Shown here: positions 1 through 8,650 of the stretch, one piece after another | How the letters are laid out: every line of letters begins with the position of its first letter | How positions within the stretch are numbered: the stretch's first letter is position 1 | Source: a virus | IMG/VR virus record: IMGVR_UViG_3300045972_000293 | Span: 1-21,231 of that record | Reading direction: 5' to 3' (one strand) | Length of the DNA: 21,231 nucleotides | The notes under the pieces: generated by a model | The model's input: the letters and a program-made list of their open reading frames with translations, nothing else | The model's database searches: none | Told to the model about the DNA's origin: nothing | Translations under genes and position numbers: made by a program

Positions 1-1484
1 GTGTAGGTCGGCCAATTAGACCGGACACCCTCGGTGTAGGTACCATCATCGAGGACTGTCGCCGTTTCGGTAATTGAGTCACCAAAGAGTAGGAAAGACT
101 TTCCGGACCCAGTCCCGCCGCCCGGAGCCGATGACGCTGCCCCCGGGAGCACGATCCCATTGATCGCAGTGATCCCTCGGACAAAACCCTCATAGGAGGT
201 TGATTGCGACCCAAATTCAACCTGCGCGGCAGCGTAATTCCACGCGGCGGAGTTCCTTTGTTTGGGGGAAAAGCGGAAGTAGAAGGAGCCGGCGGGAATG
301 GTGATCAATCCCGCATTAGCTCCGATCGGTAAGAAACCCGCTCCTATAACGGTCGTTTTGTCCGCTGCCAGGAAAACATAGTATCTGTTTGCTGCCGGAT
401 TGGACTGAAGCCCCGATACGTAGAGGGTCGCCTGCCCGCGAACATAAATAAAATCGGAGGTGACAGAGTCCGCCTCGGCCTGCACATTCCCGGTCGCGTA
501 AACCTCCATGCCCGTTGTGACCGAAAGAGGGTCAAAGAGATTTTTCCCACTGGCGCCGTAAGTGAAGGCGGGCGGGGGAGGGAAGTAGATTTGGTACCCT
601 TGCCAGAAACGCACGGCCGGATCAGTTGAATATGCCTCGTAGGCTGTTGCTAACTTGCCAAATTCGACCTGGACCGTGTCATAGTTCCCGGCGCCGGCAA
701 CTCTCTGCCGAGGGGAAAAAACAAACCAGAAGGCGCCGGCGGGGATCGCCACGGTTGCCGCGTTCACCCCGAGGGGGAGGTAAACGTCGAATGCAAGCAC
801 CGTCGAGCCATCCCGCTTATAGAAAACACCATAGCGGCCTGACCCGGGGTTGTTCTGCAACCCGCTGATCATCAAAAAATGTTCGCCAAACACGCATATG
901 GGAGCGCTTACCACCGAGTTTGCCTCGGCCTTGATTGTGCCATCGCCGTAGACTTCGAACCCTGAGGTAACAGTCACCTTGTTAAAGCGGTTTTTCCCCA
1001 TGGTGTCGAGGACTTTGTTTTCGAGGGCAGCTACCCGGTCGAAGCTAGATTGGACCCAGCTTCCACCCCCTGCAGCACCTGACTTTCGATAGGTCCCGTT
1101 TTTAGCCGGGTCCGGATCGTTGGTCACCCAGGCGATTGTCTGGCCTGGGAATTCCAGGTTGGCAGATAAATCGGCGTGAGTTGCAAAACCGATGACGCTC
1201 CCAGATTGGTCGGCAAACCCGTCGATATAGATGCCTGACCGCGTTGCGGAAGATGACCCTATGGTGCATTCCAGGTCATACGTCCCAACGGGCGCCCAAA
1301 AGGAGTAATTCCCCATGCTGTCGGTATGAACCGGGTTTGGCTGGGGCACAGCGCCTGCCTCATCGTACAGCGTGGCTAAAGAGCCATCGATATGTTTCCT
1401 TACGGTGACGGCAACGCCGGCGACAGGCCGCCCGGTGGCGGGATCCGCTATCACGTCCTGGTACTTGTAAACCGTCAACGACAT
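1..1484 (-). CDS. Tail fibre with duplicated module and SGNH/GDSL hydrolase domain (3' end outside window)
   Basis: The frame is open from the ATG at 1484 to the window edge (494 codons); a GGAGGT site precedes the ATG. Residues 1-90 resemble the N-terminus of phage tail fibres, with a TGRPVAGVAVTV stretch, an NPV-TD-G-Y pattern and a YDL end. Two homologous modules of about 120 residues follow (about 164-285 and 314-434). Each starts KN-F and carries SGLQ-NP, an IPAG-F-F-FSP-QR block, a NY-VEFG block and a Y-E end. After a Gly-rich linker comes FLLFGDSIT (464-472), which is block I of SGNH hydrolases, with Ser470 as predicted nucleophile. The remaining SGNH blocks would lie beyond base 1. 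The modules probably bind a surface glycan and the hydrolase may deacylate it; that role is inferred. It directly follows the tail hub gene with no gap. Confidence 0.85.
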   Translation of the reverse strand, partial: MSLTVYKYQDVIADPATGRPVAGVAVTVRKHIDGSLATLYDEAGAVPQPNPVHTDSMGNYSFWAPVGTYDLECTIGSSSATRSGIYIDGFADQSGSVIGFATHADLSANLEFPGQTIAWVTNDPDPAKNGTYRKSGAAGGGSWVQSSFDRVAALENKVLDTMGKNRFNKVTVTSGFEVYGDGTIKAEANSVVSAPICVFGEHFLMISGLQNNPGSGRYGVFYKRDGSTVLAFDVYLPLGVNAATVAIPAGAFWFVFSPRQRVAGAGNYDTVQVEFGKLATAYEAYSTDPAVRFWQGYQIYFPPPPAFTYGASGKNLFDPLSVTTGMEVYATGNVQAEADSVTSDFIYVRGQATLYVSGLQSNPAANRYYVFLAADKTTVIGAGFLPIGANAGLITIPAGSFYFRFSPKQRNSAAWNYAAAQVEFGSQSTSYEGFVRGITAINGIVLPGAASSAPGGGTGSGKSFLLFGDSITETATVLDDGTYTEGVRSNWPTY

Positions 1485-3887
1485 TTAAACCTCCAGCAGA
1501 TCAAGGGTTACGGTGCAGGGCTGCGGGTCCAGGGAGTTTCCCATGACCAGGAACTTCTTCTTGTCGGTCAGCTCTTCCCACTGCGCGCCGGAAACCGGCA
1601 GCATCAGGCCGGTGACTCCGACCAGCTCGCCAGCGGCATACTTGCCCTGGTCGAAATACTGAGGTGGTAGGTTGGACGCCTTCAGCCTCATCTTCGGGGT
1701 AGCAAACCAGTGGTCCATGCGCGTTGCCAGCGCGACGCGCGCTGCGGGCGATGCCCCCCACTTCTCAAACCACTGCTTCTGATAGCCGGGGTTCACCTGG
1801 TATTCGGGATCGCCGGGCGGAACGTCCTTATTGAGCCCCCAGGCGATCTCCGCCGTGTTGTTGATCAGCACGTAGGAGCTGTGGTAGTTCTCGGCGCTGG
1901 TGCCTATCTTGATCGGCTTGCAGGACCAGTAGGCGCGCCAATTGGAACCGCGGCCGGGCTCTGTTGCAGCCGACGAGGTATGTGGCGCCTTGCAGGTATA
2001 GAGAGGACCGCGACCGATGCGCACGTCGCCAACGACATAGTCCTGGCCGGTGAGCCAGTCGGTAGCCCAGTAGGCTCGATGGGCAGCCCCGGTGCCGGGT
2101 GCCGTGGCGGCGCCGGTCTGGTGGGAAATCAGGCAAAACCAGGTGACCGCTGATATAGAAACGCTGTCATTTCGGGAGCAGTCAAGACCTGCAGTCCAGG
2201 CGCCCAGGTCGTTGCCGGTCTGCAGATCATCGTCGTGGCGCGGCTCGTAGTAGATGTGCTGCCGGGTGAAGAGCTCGCCCTGTCCAAGTGCCACGCTCGA
2301 CCAGGTCGCATGGTCGGCCAGCACCTCGCCAGAGATCTCCGCCGTCGCATCGTAGGGCTTGAAGCTGATAACACCATCCGGACGCTGCAGGATGAGAATC
2401 CCCGACAGCACCTGGAGCTCCTCGAGCAGTTTGCTGGCATCTTCCTTGTTGTCTTTGTCGAGCCGGCGGGAGACGTTCCAGTCGCTGCCGGAGTAGGCAC
2501 CGCTGCGCAGGCTGTTGGCCGTGGCCAAATCGATGTAACGCGAGGCGATGCCCACGTACGAGAAGATGTCCAGCATGGCGGTAATGATGTTCACCGCCTG
2601 CCACTCGACGGGCACCACCGTCGCGTCGGTGCGTTCCTCGCCTTCCGGAGTCGATTCCTTGGGTATCTTGGCCTTGGCGAAACGGGACAAGATGGTCCGC
2701 GTCTTGGCGGTGACCTCGCCCCGATAAAGGTCGATGTCCGCGTCGTACCAGAGCCCGGAGAATACCGGCTGGTACTCCGACTCGGACAGGTCCGGAAACC
2801 CGTGCTTCACCGTCACCTGCTTGTTGCGCAATAAACCATCGCGCAGCAGGTTGAAGGTCTCCCTGCGGTAGTAAAGCTTGGGCGAGATTTCACCGGTGGA
2901 CCCGATCTTCATAAGGTCGATCTTGCTGCCCAAGGCGCCTAGGGCGGGGAGCAGCAAAGGCCGGGCGCCCAGGACGGGAGTATCTTCATGCGTGGAAAAG
3001 TAGACCATCTGAGAGTCGCCACCTACTACGGCAATCTCGCGCAAAATAGGCGTGTCCAACCGGGTCGATGAAATAAAAGTGGCCTCAAAATCGTAATACC
3101 GGTAGGGGGCTAGGCTGGTGCCGTCCATCACCTCTCCGAGCTCCGTCCATGTTGCGGCGTCGTTGCTGCCGCGTGCTGTGTAGCTCAGGTTTGCGGAGCT
3201 GGTGCTGATATGGTCGACCCCAAATACCGAAGAGACCGTAGGCACCTCCCCCAGATCGACACTCCTCGTGCGGGTAAAGGCCGTCGGGTAGTAAAGCGTC
3301 TCATGTACCATGACGTAGCTGAAAAACGTGATGCTGCTGCCCGAAACGGCATCGGTGCCGACCCTCGCATAGAGGTGGCCCTTCGGTATGTTAAACGTAA
3401 GCTCGTTGACCAGCGGCTCCAGGTATGACGGGGTCGGCCATTGGACGGTACCGGCAACCCAGGTTATCCCGTCCACGCTGGTTTCGGGCCACACGCTCAC
3501 CAACCCGTCAGACGCCTGGATGTTGTAACGCATGCTGACACGCATCTGCACGCAGCGGTCATTGGGGCAGGGGAAAATTACCGACCGGAACGGCTCCAGG
3601 GGAGCAAGGCCATCCCAGGCACAGCCGAACCACTCGGCGTTTCCGACATAGACGGAGGCGTTCTCATACTGACCCGCGTGTATCTCTGCTCCGTCGGTCG
3701 CCATAATGACGACGCCCGGATCGTCCAGGGGCGAACTCGTATTGATATTGGTGCGGACCGGCCCAGCTTCCCAGTCGGTACGGGTGGTGATCACCTTGTT
3801 GATGGCATTCACGGATTCGACCGACATCAGGAGCACCGGCTGGCGATCCGTGCGGCGGGCGGCCGCTATCCACGCGGAGCTGGTCAT
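1485..3887 (-). CDS. Tail tip/hub protein with CBM5/12-like modules
   Basis: This 800-residue protein sits after the tape measure gene and before the fibre, where siphoviruses encode baseplate or tail hub proteins. The middle (about 330-500) resembles phage tail hub proteins in style but I see no diagnostic motif. Residues about 609-655 match the chitin-binding type 3 (CBM5/12) pattern: W--G--Y--GD, then YTC, HTSS, P--G--W and a YW end. A degenerate copy of the second half of that pattern lies just before it (about 583-608, WFC, HQT, PGTG, RAYW). The N-terminal 300 residues are beta-rich by appearance and unassigned. The start overlaps the upstream stop by ATGA, so translation is probably coupled. 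Function in receptor contact is inferred from position and the module. Confidence 0.75.
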   Translation of the reverse strand: MTSSAWIAAARRTDRQPVLLMSVESVNAINKVITTRTDWEAGPVRTNINTSSPLDDPGVVIMATDGAEIHAGQYENASVYVGNAEWFGCAWDGLAPLEPFRSVIFPCPNDRCVQMRVSMRYNIQASDGLVSVWPETSVDGITWVAGTVQWPTPSYLEPLVNELTFNIPKGHLYARVGTDAVSGSSITFFSYVMVHETLYYPTAFTRTRSVDLGEVPTVSSVFGVDHISTSSANLSYTARGSNDAATWTELGEVMDGTSLAPYRYYDFEATFISSTRLDTPILREIAVVGGDSQMVYFSTHEDTPVLGARPLLLPALGALGSKIDLMKIGSTGEISPKLYYRRETFNLLRDGLLRNKQVTVKHGFPDLSESEYQPVFSGLWYDADIDLYRGEVTAKTRTILSRFAKAKIPKESTPEGEERTDATVVPVEWQAVNIITAMLDIFSYVGIASRYIDLATANSLRSGAYSGSDWNVSRRLDKDNKEDASKLLEELQVLSGILILQRPDGVISFKPYDATAEISGEVLADHATWSSVALGQGELFTRQHIYYEPRHDDDLQTGNDLGAWTAGLDCSRNDSVSISAVTWFCLISHQTGAATAPGTGAAHRAYWATDWLTGQDYVVGDVRIGRGPLYTCKAPHTSSAATEPGRGSNWRAYWSCKPIKIGTSAENYHSSYVLINNTAEIAWGLNKDVPPGDPEYQVNPGYQKQWFEKWGASPAARVALATRMDHWFATPKMRLKASNLPPQYFDQGKYAAGELVGVTGLMLPVSGAQWEELTDKKKFLVMGNSLDPQPCTVTLDLLEV

Positions 3888-4654
3888 GCCACCACTCGGG
3901 AGATGAACGGGATGCGCGGGATGGTGTAGAGGCCCGTCTTCATCACCGGTTCATACTTGTAGCCTTTCTCCGTGTAGCCAAAGTGCACCTCGTCCTGGCT
4001 CGTATCGGGCACCAGAAAGAAACCGCGGGCGGTCTGGATGCAGGCGGCTGCCCAGATGCTGAAGAGGGCCTCCTCAACCGGGGTGATCTGGCCAAACGAC
4101 AGGGAGAATGGCCGGGTTACCTTTGTGGTGACGCTCCCCAGGAACAGGCCGGCGGTGCTGATCAGGTGGGTGCCATCTGCCTGTAGCGGTGCGCTGCAGT
4201 AGCCGTCCTCAAAGAAGGGCAGCAGCGACAGCCCGCCAACCGCAATATGCTTCAGCAGGAACTTGGTCGAGTGGCCTGATATCGACAGCCTAAAGTAGCG
4301 GTAGGTGGCCTGCGCTAACTGGATCCAGACCGCGCCGTCCCGGGGTGCGACCTGTGTGGCCAATGAGGTGAAGGTGCTGCCGTCGTTGGAACCCTGCACG
4401 GCTAGGGACACTCCGTGCAGATCGGCGCCGGCCAGCGCGCAAAATTCGCAGCTCTCCGCTGCACCCAGGTCGATGATGACCGAGGATAGCGCCGTAGTTG
4501 CCGGGCGCCAGCCGTTGCACTCATCGGCCTGCAGCAGATCCACTGCATCGTAGCCGGCGGCCGTTGACGATGCGGAAACGGCCGCCAACGGGCCGTAGGC
4601 TGCAAAGAGAAACGCGGGCTGGGCTGGCTGGCTGATGGATAGGAATTGGGTCAC
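3884..4654 (-). CDS. Tail protein with discoidin (F5/8 type C)-like domain
   Basis: This 256-residue protein starts at a GTG preceded by AGAGG. Residues about 25-140 have the look of an F5/8 type C (discoidin) jelly roll: a changing loop region, VIIDLGA, LAVQGSNDGSTF, then RYFRLSISG. The 'GSNDGSTF' and 'YFRL' blocks are the typical signatures of that fold, which often binds carbohydrate. The C-terminal half (FSLSFGQITPVEEALF onward) is unassigned. It lies between the tape measure protein and the hub, so it is probably a distal tail or tail-tip component. Its end overlaps the hub start by ATGA. Confidence 0.7.
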   Translation of the reverse strand: MTQFLSISQPAQPAFLFAAYGPLAAVSASSTAAGYDAVDLLQADECNGWRPATTALSSVIIDLGAAESCEFCALAGADLHGVSLAVQGSNDGSTFTSLATQVAPRDGAVWIQLAQATYRYFRLSISGHSTKFLLKHIAVGGLSLLPFFEDGYCSAPLQADGTHLISTAGLFLGSVTTKVTRPFSLSFGQITPVEEALFSIWAAACIQTARGFFLVPDTSQDEVHFGYTEKGYKYEPVMKTGLYTIPRIPFISRVVA

Positions 4655-4663
4655 GCGCGCCTC

Positions 4664-6661
4664 TTAAGTGATTAGGGTGACGCCGCGGCTGCCGGCGGAT
4701 TTGATGGCCGGGATCAGGCTCTCTTCGACCCACTTGTCCTCACCGATCAGGTTGCCCATGATCTGGACGGTGACGTGGCCTTGCTGCTGGGCCGCCGTGG
4801 TAGTTGTAGGCTGCGTCACAACCGGGTTGTACATACCACCGGGCGCAGTGACGTTGCCTGCAGATCCGCCAGATCCCGAACCACCGCCATCAGGTGATGC
4901 CGACCATATTGCGGCCAGCTGTACAGCGCCTTGTGCCCCGATAAATGCTGCTTTTGCTGCGCGTTCCACAAAGGTGAAAGAGTCAACGTCTGCCCAGGCT
5001 TTCATTATTCCGGATGCTGTGGAAATAACAGTTTCACCCGATTTGGCGGCTTGGAAGGCGCGGAAAGCAACTTTATCCCGTTTGCCTAGTACGTTATGCA
5101 GCTGTAAGGCAACATCGCCTACCTGTCCAGCGCCCGCTGCTACCATGGCATATTTCTTTTGCTCTTCTGCCTTCTTAAGGGCTATGCGCTTACCAGTGTA
5201 GATTTCCTCGATCATGGTCTTACGCTGCTCGTAAACCTCGAAAGAATCGGTCATCATCGCCCATGACTGGATAGCAGCGTCCTCCTCGGCTTGTAACTGG
5301 GCCATTTCAGGACTTCCGGTGATCCGTGCTCCAGCTTGATCAGCAGCCTGGTTTGATGCAAGATTTCTGGCTGCCCAGGTAGTAACCATAGCCGATTTAC
5401 CAAAACGCTCTTGCTGTGACTTAGACATTTCGTTTTTAGTGTTGAGCCACTCATCGGTGAGGCGCATCTCGTCGATTTGGGCAAGCAGCATCTCTTTCAA
5501 AGCAGCAGAGCGCTGCTTCATGTACGCAATTTCGGCTTTTTCGCCTTCCTCGTCAGCGAATCCGCCCCAGAATTTCACACTTTCGTTGCCCTTTGGCCCG
5601 CTCTCCTTCTTGGCGTTCATAGCCGCAAGGGCTTTCTTCTCATCAGCAGCACGCTTGCGGTTGATTTCGTCCTGCTTAAATCGCTTCTCTGTAGCGTCCA
5701 TGACCTCCCGCGAATTACGGGCAGGTGTTTGCTTTTCAGGCTCCCATCCGGCATCTGGCAGCAAGAATGCAAGGTTTTCAGGCTTGAATCCCCATTTACC
5801 CTCGCGCGCCTCTTTCAACAGTTCGGACATTGCCTCTCCCGCCCTGTTGATACTTGGCATGAGGACCTCGCTCAATGCAGCAGCCGTCTGGAATATCTCG
5901 TTTTTAAAACGGTTGATGCCTGCCTGCCCTTTTTTAGCCGCTTCGGTTGCTGAGTCGCCATAAGTCTGGTGCAGTTGCTCTGCCAGTTTGGGGAGCAATT
6001 CAGCAGACATGATCTTGCCATCCTGCATTTGTTTAAGCAGTTGAAAGGTGGTCATCCCCATTGCGTCAGCAGCAAGCTTCAGGGCGCCAGGAAGCCGTTC
6101 TCCCAGCTGGCCAGTCAGTTCCTCGGCAGAAACCTTGCCCTTGCTCATCATCTGAGATAACGCCAGAAAGATGCCCTGCGACTCTTCGCCGGAAAGCCCA
6201 AGCGCCGTGGCCGCCTCAGAGACCCCAACGAATACCTTGCGGGCCGCTTCGCCCTCGATGGAGGTATTCCGCGTAGCCGCCATAAACTTGCCGTAGGCAC
6301 CGGCAGCAATGGGCAAGGAGAGACCGAGGCGCTCCGACTCCTTGCGGATAAACTCCAACTCGCTGGCCGCTGCGCCATTACTTCCACTGGCGGCCTTAAA
6401 CAGCAGTGTGAGTTTTTCAGACGCGAGGGATGCCGTAACGATCTCACGGGCCAACAGGGAGACTGAAGCAGTGGCTCCTACGGCCCCGAGTGCAAATGTG
6501 GACATTGAGCGACCAATCGACAAGATTCCGCTGTCTGCGCGCCCAAAGGATTCGGACATGCCGCGGGCAGTTTTCTCCGTTTCCCGCTCCGCCTGTTGCA
6601 GGGTGCGGGAAAGGTTGTCCATCTTCCCTTCGAGCGCTACGCTGATTTTTTTCTCTGCCAT
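4664..6661 (-). CDS. Tail tape measure protein
   Basis: The protein has 665 residues, starts at an ATG after GGAGA, and follows the tail chaperone pair, the standard position of the tape measure gene. The N-terminal half is largely helical, with a hydrophobic Ala/Gly-rich stretch at about 49-75. Residues about 80-260 match the conserved tape measure region (LGLSLPIAAGAYGKFMAATR, then LTGQLGERLPGALKLAADAMG). The middle is Lys/Glu/Ala-rich and coiled-coil-like. A Gly/Ser-rich spacer (about 600-615) separates a C-terminal beta segment. It sets tail length during assembly and is expected inside the tube. Base composition is lower in GC than in the capsid gene (26 of 60 bases G or C in 5401-5460, against 38 of 60 in 12421-12480). 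Confidence 0.9.
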   Translation of the reverse strand: MAEKKISVALEGKMDNLSRTLQQAERETEKTARGMSESFGRADSGILSIGRSMSTFALGAVGATASVSLLAREIVTASLASEKLTLLFKAASGSNGAAASELEFIRKESERLGLSLPIAAGAYGKFMAATRNTSIEGEAARKVFVGVSEAATALGLSGEESQGIFLALSQMMSKGKVSAEELTGQLGERLPGALKLAADAMGMTTFQLLKQMQDGKIMSAELLPKLAEQLHQTYGDSATEAAKKGQAGINRFKNEIFQTAAALSEVLMPSINRAGEAMSELLKEAREGKWGFKPENLAFLLPDAGWEPEKQTPARNSREVMDATEKRFKQDEINRKRAADEKKALAAMNAKKESGPKGNESVKFWGGFADEEGEKAEIAYMKQRSAALKEMLLAQIDEMRLTDEWLNTKNEMSKSQQERFGKSAMVTTWAARNLASNQAADQAGARITGSPEMAQLQAEEDAAIQSWAMMTDSFEVYEQRKTMIEEIYTGKRIALKKAEEQKKYAMVAAGAGQVGDVALQLHNVLGKRDKVAFRAFQAAKSGETVISTASGIMKAWADVDSFTFVERAAKAAFIGAQGAVQLAAIWSASPDGGGSGSGGSAGNVTAPGGMYNPVVTQPTTTTAAQQQGHVTVQIMGNLIGEDKWVEESLIPAIKSAGSRGVTLIT

Positions 6662-6672
6662 TGCTGTCTCCG

Positions 6673-7086
6673 CTAACGATCAGCCAGCGCCTGTTTCCGA
6701 TATTCCGCCCGCCCGGTCCTAACTATCTGCACCGCCTGGCGGTACCAGGGCGGTTGATCAAGGATGGTCCCCGGGAAGGGGAGGTGGAGAATGTTGGTGT
6801 GCTCTCCGTCCGTGGTTTCGTTGACAAGCCGCAGGATCTCCCAGGTGCGGCGGGTAATGCAGGACATGGGGCACTCTAAAAAGATGATGTCATCGATCTT
6901 CAGTACCCGGCGCAAGCCGGCTGATACCAGCCGCCATTGATCTGCCCCTTTCAGGAGCTTGTGCTTTAGCCCGTGCCGGTTGCGGCAGTTGCGCTGGCTG
7001 CGTTTACGCTCGTCGCAGTCGCGGCAAACCCATTCCTTGGCTTTCTCGCCGGAGATAAGGCAGGAGAACCTTACACCGGCATAAAG
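6673..7086 (-). CDS. Frameshift extension of the tail assembly chaperone (GT-like), read by -1 slippage
   Basis: No start codon is needed. In the -1 frame relative to the upstream chaperone the reading is open from the slippery site at 7092-7086 to a TAG at 6673, adding 137 residues. The extension contains a Cys-rich segment (WVCRDCDERKR, then RNCRNRHG) that looks like a small metal-binding knuckle, followed by a region containing LRRVLKIDDIIFLECP. An internal ATG at 6843 sits in the same frame but has no clear ribosome binding site. As with lambda G/GT, the fused product would bridge tail tube protein and tape measure protein during tail assembly. The fused protein join(7550..7086, 7086..6673) would have 292 residues. 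Confidence 0.8.
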   Translation of the reverse strand, partial: LYAGVRFSCLISGEKAKEWVCRDCDERKRSQRNCRNRHGLKHKLLKGADQWRLVSAGLRRVLKIDDIIFLECPMSCITRRTWEILRLVNETTDGEHTNILHLPFPGTILDQPPWYRQAVQIVRTGRAEYRKQALADR

Positions 7087-7092
7087 TTTTTT
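7048..7092 (-). promoter_or_regulatory. Programmed -1 ribosomal frameshift signal
   Basis: The minus strand carries A AAA AAC in the chaperone frame at 7092-7086, the canonical X XXY YYZ heptamer. Five bases later a hairpin begins: GCCGG (7080-7076) pairs with CCGGC (7052-7048), and inside it TAAGG (7073-7069) pairs with CCTTA (7060-7056). The zero-frame stop TAA lies four codons after the heptamer, inside the hairpin. The heptamer, the spacer length and the stem are what is expected of a stimulated -1 frameshift site in tail chaperone genes. Confidence 0.85.
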
Positions 7093-7550
7093 CTTTCAGC
7101 CTGGGAGAGCGCAATCGTGCTATTGACCGCTCCGATTACCCATTGCACCATTTCACGAGGCGCCATCCGGTAAAAGGTGTCGAAGTCGGTTACCGGTCCG
7201 CCTTTGATGGTTAGGTTGTGGATGCCGTGCACCTTGGACTTGAGCAGCTCCCGCCGCTTGCCCTGCTCGTGCTCGGCTGCCTTGTCTGAGGAGTAGTCGT
7301 TGTAGAGCGACGAAATGGCTCGATCCAGCGCATCGGTTTCGGGTAGCGAGATCGCCTGAAGTTCGAACCAGACCATGCCGCCGTCCCCGGCTGTTTCCTT
7401 TGCCTTGACCCAGGCTGCTGCCTCGTCAAGATCAGGCTCTGTCACCAGCAGTTTCTCGAGCGCCTGCCTGGTGGCGAGCAAAGGTCTTTCCCTGTTATCG
7501 AGGTAGGGCGGTACTGCCTGGTAAATATGGTCGTTACCGTTCAAATCCAT
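7071..7550 (-). CDS. Tail assembly chaperone (G-like)
   Basis: This 159-residue, largely helical, acidic protein lies between the tail tube and the tape measure genes. It starts at an ATG preceded by AGGAG. It contains no transmembrane segment and no enzyme motif. Position, size and the slippery sequence at its 3' end identify it as the zero-frame tail assembly chaperone, the counterpart of lambda gpG. It is expected to hold the tape measure protein soluble and recruit tube subunits, and is absent from the finished virion. Most ribosomes should stop at the TAA at 7073-7071; a minority shift and make the longer form. Confidence 0.85.
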   Translation of the reverse strand: MDLNGNDHIYQAVPPYLDNRERPLLATRQALEKLLVTEPDLDEAAAWVKAKETAGDGGMVWFELQAISLPETDALDRAISSLYNDYSSDKAAEHEQGKRRELLKSKVHGIHNLTIKGGPVTDFDTFYRMAPREMVQWVIGAVNSTIALSQAERKNFMPV

Positions 7551-7561
7551 ACATCTGGCTC

Positions 7562-8650
7562 CTAGTACGCCGTGGTCTGGTCGGTGCGCATCCAGTACAG
7601 CGGTTTGCTGCCCGAGGGAGACATGGTCTTACCCGAGAACTTGGCCTTGGTCTGCTTACCCTCGTTGTCCGGATCGGGGCTTTCGCAGGTATTCTGTATC
7701 AGGGGGAAGTAGAGGACTTCCTTGTAGTGCTCGGTGGAGGAGCCGGCCAGGGAGAGGTGCGTCAGCACGACCATGATCGCCGTGGTGCGCGGGCCGGAGA
7801 ACTGGGCCTCATACTCGTCGATGCTCGAGAACCCGGACGAAGGATCGCGGAAGTCGACACTGAAGTCGAGCTGGGCCGAGAACTGCGCGGTGCGCTCGGT
7901 CTTGGAGGGGCCCTTGATGCCGTTGCCGCAGGTCTTGTCGTCCAGCCCATTATTGATCTTGATGGTCATGTCGTCCGGGGTGAACTGCTTCATGGTGCCG
8001 GCGGCCATGGCGGTGTAGTCCGGAGCTGTGCCGGTTAGGTCCGCGCCAGTACCGATGTAGAAGGTCGCGTCGCTGAATGCGTAGGGGTCGATGGCGGTGA
8101 AGCTCACCCCTGCAGTCGCAGTCTGGCCCGGGGCGCCTACCCAGCCGCCGGCGCCCTGCCCCTCAAAAGCAATGGTGACGTCCTCGTCCGGCTTGATGTT
8201 GATGGTTGCCGCCTTGAGCCGGCAGCCGCCCCAGGTCTGGCTCTTGGTCGTGCCGTCCCGGTCGATATTGGGTTCCAGGCCGAGGGCCTTGTCGGACAGT
8301 TCGGCGCCCGAACCGTAGGGCATGGCGAGCGGGTAGAGGATGCCACGGTAGGCGGTGGTGTCGGCAATGGTGCGGGTGCCAGCGTGACCCAGGAGGTGCT
8401 TGAGCAGCAGGCCCAGCTCGGAGCCCGGATAGAGGTAGCACTCCGGGGCAAAGGTGTACTGGCTCGACTTGCGGATCATGCTGCCGTCGCCCAGGGCGGT
8501 GTCGCTGCCGCGGAACTCCTTGCGGGGTTCGTCCTTGGGCATGAACTTGGGCGCCAGGCCTTTGATCACCGGCAGAAACTTGCGGGCGGGAGACGCGGGC
8601 TTGGTGCCGCGGGTGGTCTCTTCGTACAGGGACAGATACTGGTCAGACAT
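7562..8650 (-). CDS. Major tail tube protein
   Basis: This 362-residue protein starts at an ATG with a strong AGGAGGT site seven bases upstream. It begins with MSDQYLSLYEETTRGTKP, a style typical of siphovirus tail tube proteins, and is rich in beta-forming segments and Gly/Thr. Its place directly before the chaperone and tape measure genes fits. It would polymerise into the tail tube. It is longer than minimal tube proteins, and the middle (about 150-210) may form an extra surface domain; that is inference. Confidence 0.85.
   Translation of the reverse strand: MSDQYLSLYEETTRGTKPASPARKFLPVIKGLAPKFMPKDEPRKEFRGSDTALGDGSMIRKSSQYTFAPECYLYPGSELGLLLKHLLGHAGTRTIADTTAYRGILYPLAMPYGSGAELSDKALGLEPNIDRDGTTKSQTWGGCRLKAATINIKPDEDVTIAFEGQGAGGWVGAPGQTATAGVSFTAIDPYAFSDATFYIGTGADLTGTAPDYTAMAAGTMKQFTPDDMTIKINNGLDDKTCGNGIKGPSKTERTAQFSAQLDFSVDFRDPSSGFSSIDEYEAQFSGPRTTAIMVVLTHLSLAGSSTEHYKEVLYFPLIQNTCESPDPDNEGKQTKAKFSGKTMSPSGSKPLYWMRTDQTTAY

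Noticed and set aside
84-122. GGTGSGKS resembling a Walker A ATP-binding loop in the tail fibre
   Set aside because: It is part of a Gly/Ser-rich linker immediately before the SGNH GDSIT motif; there is no ATPase context.
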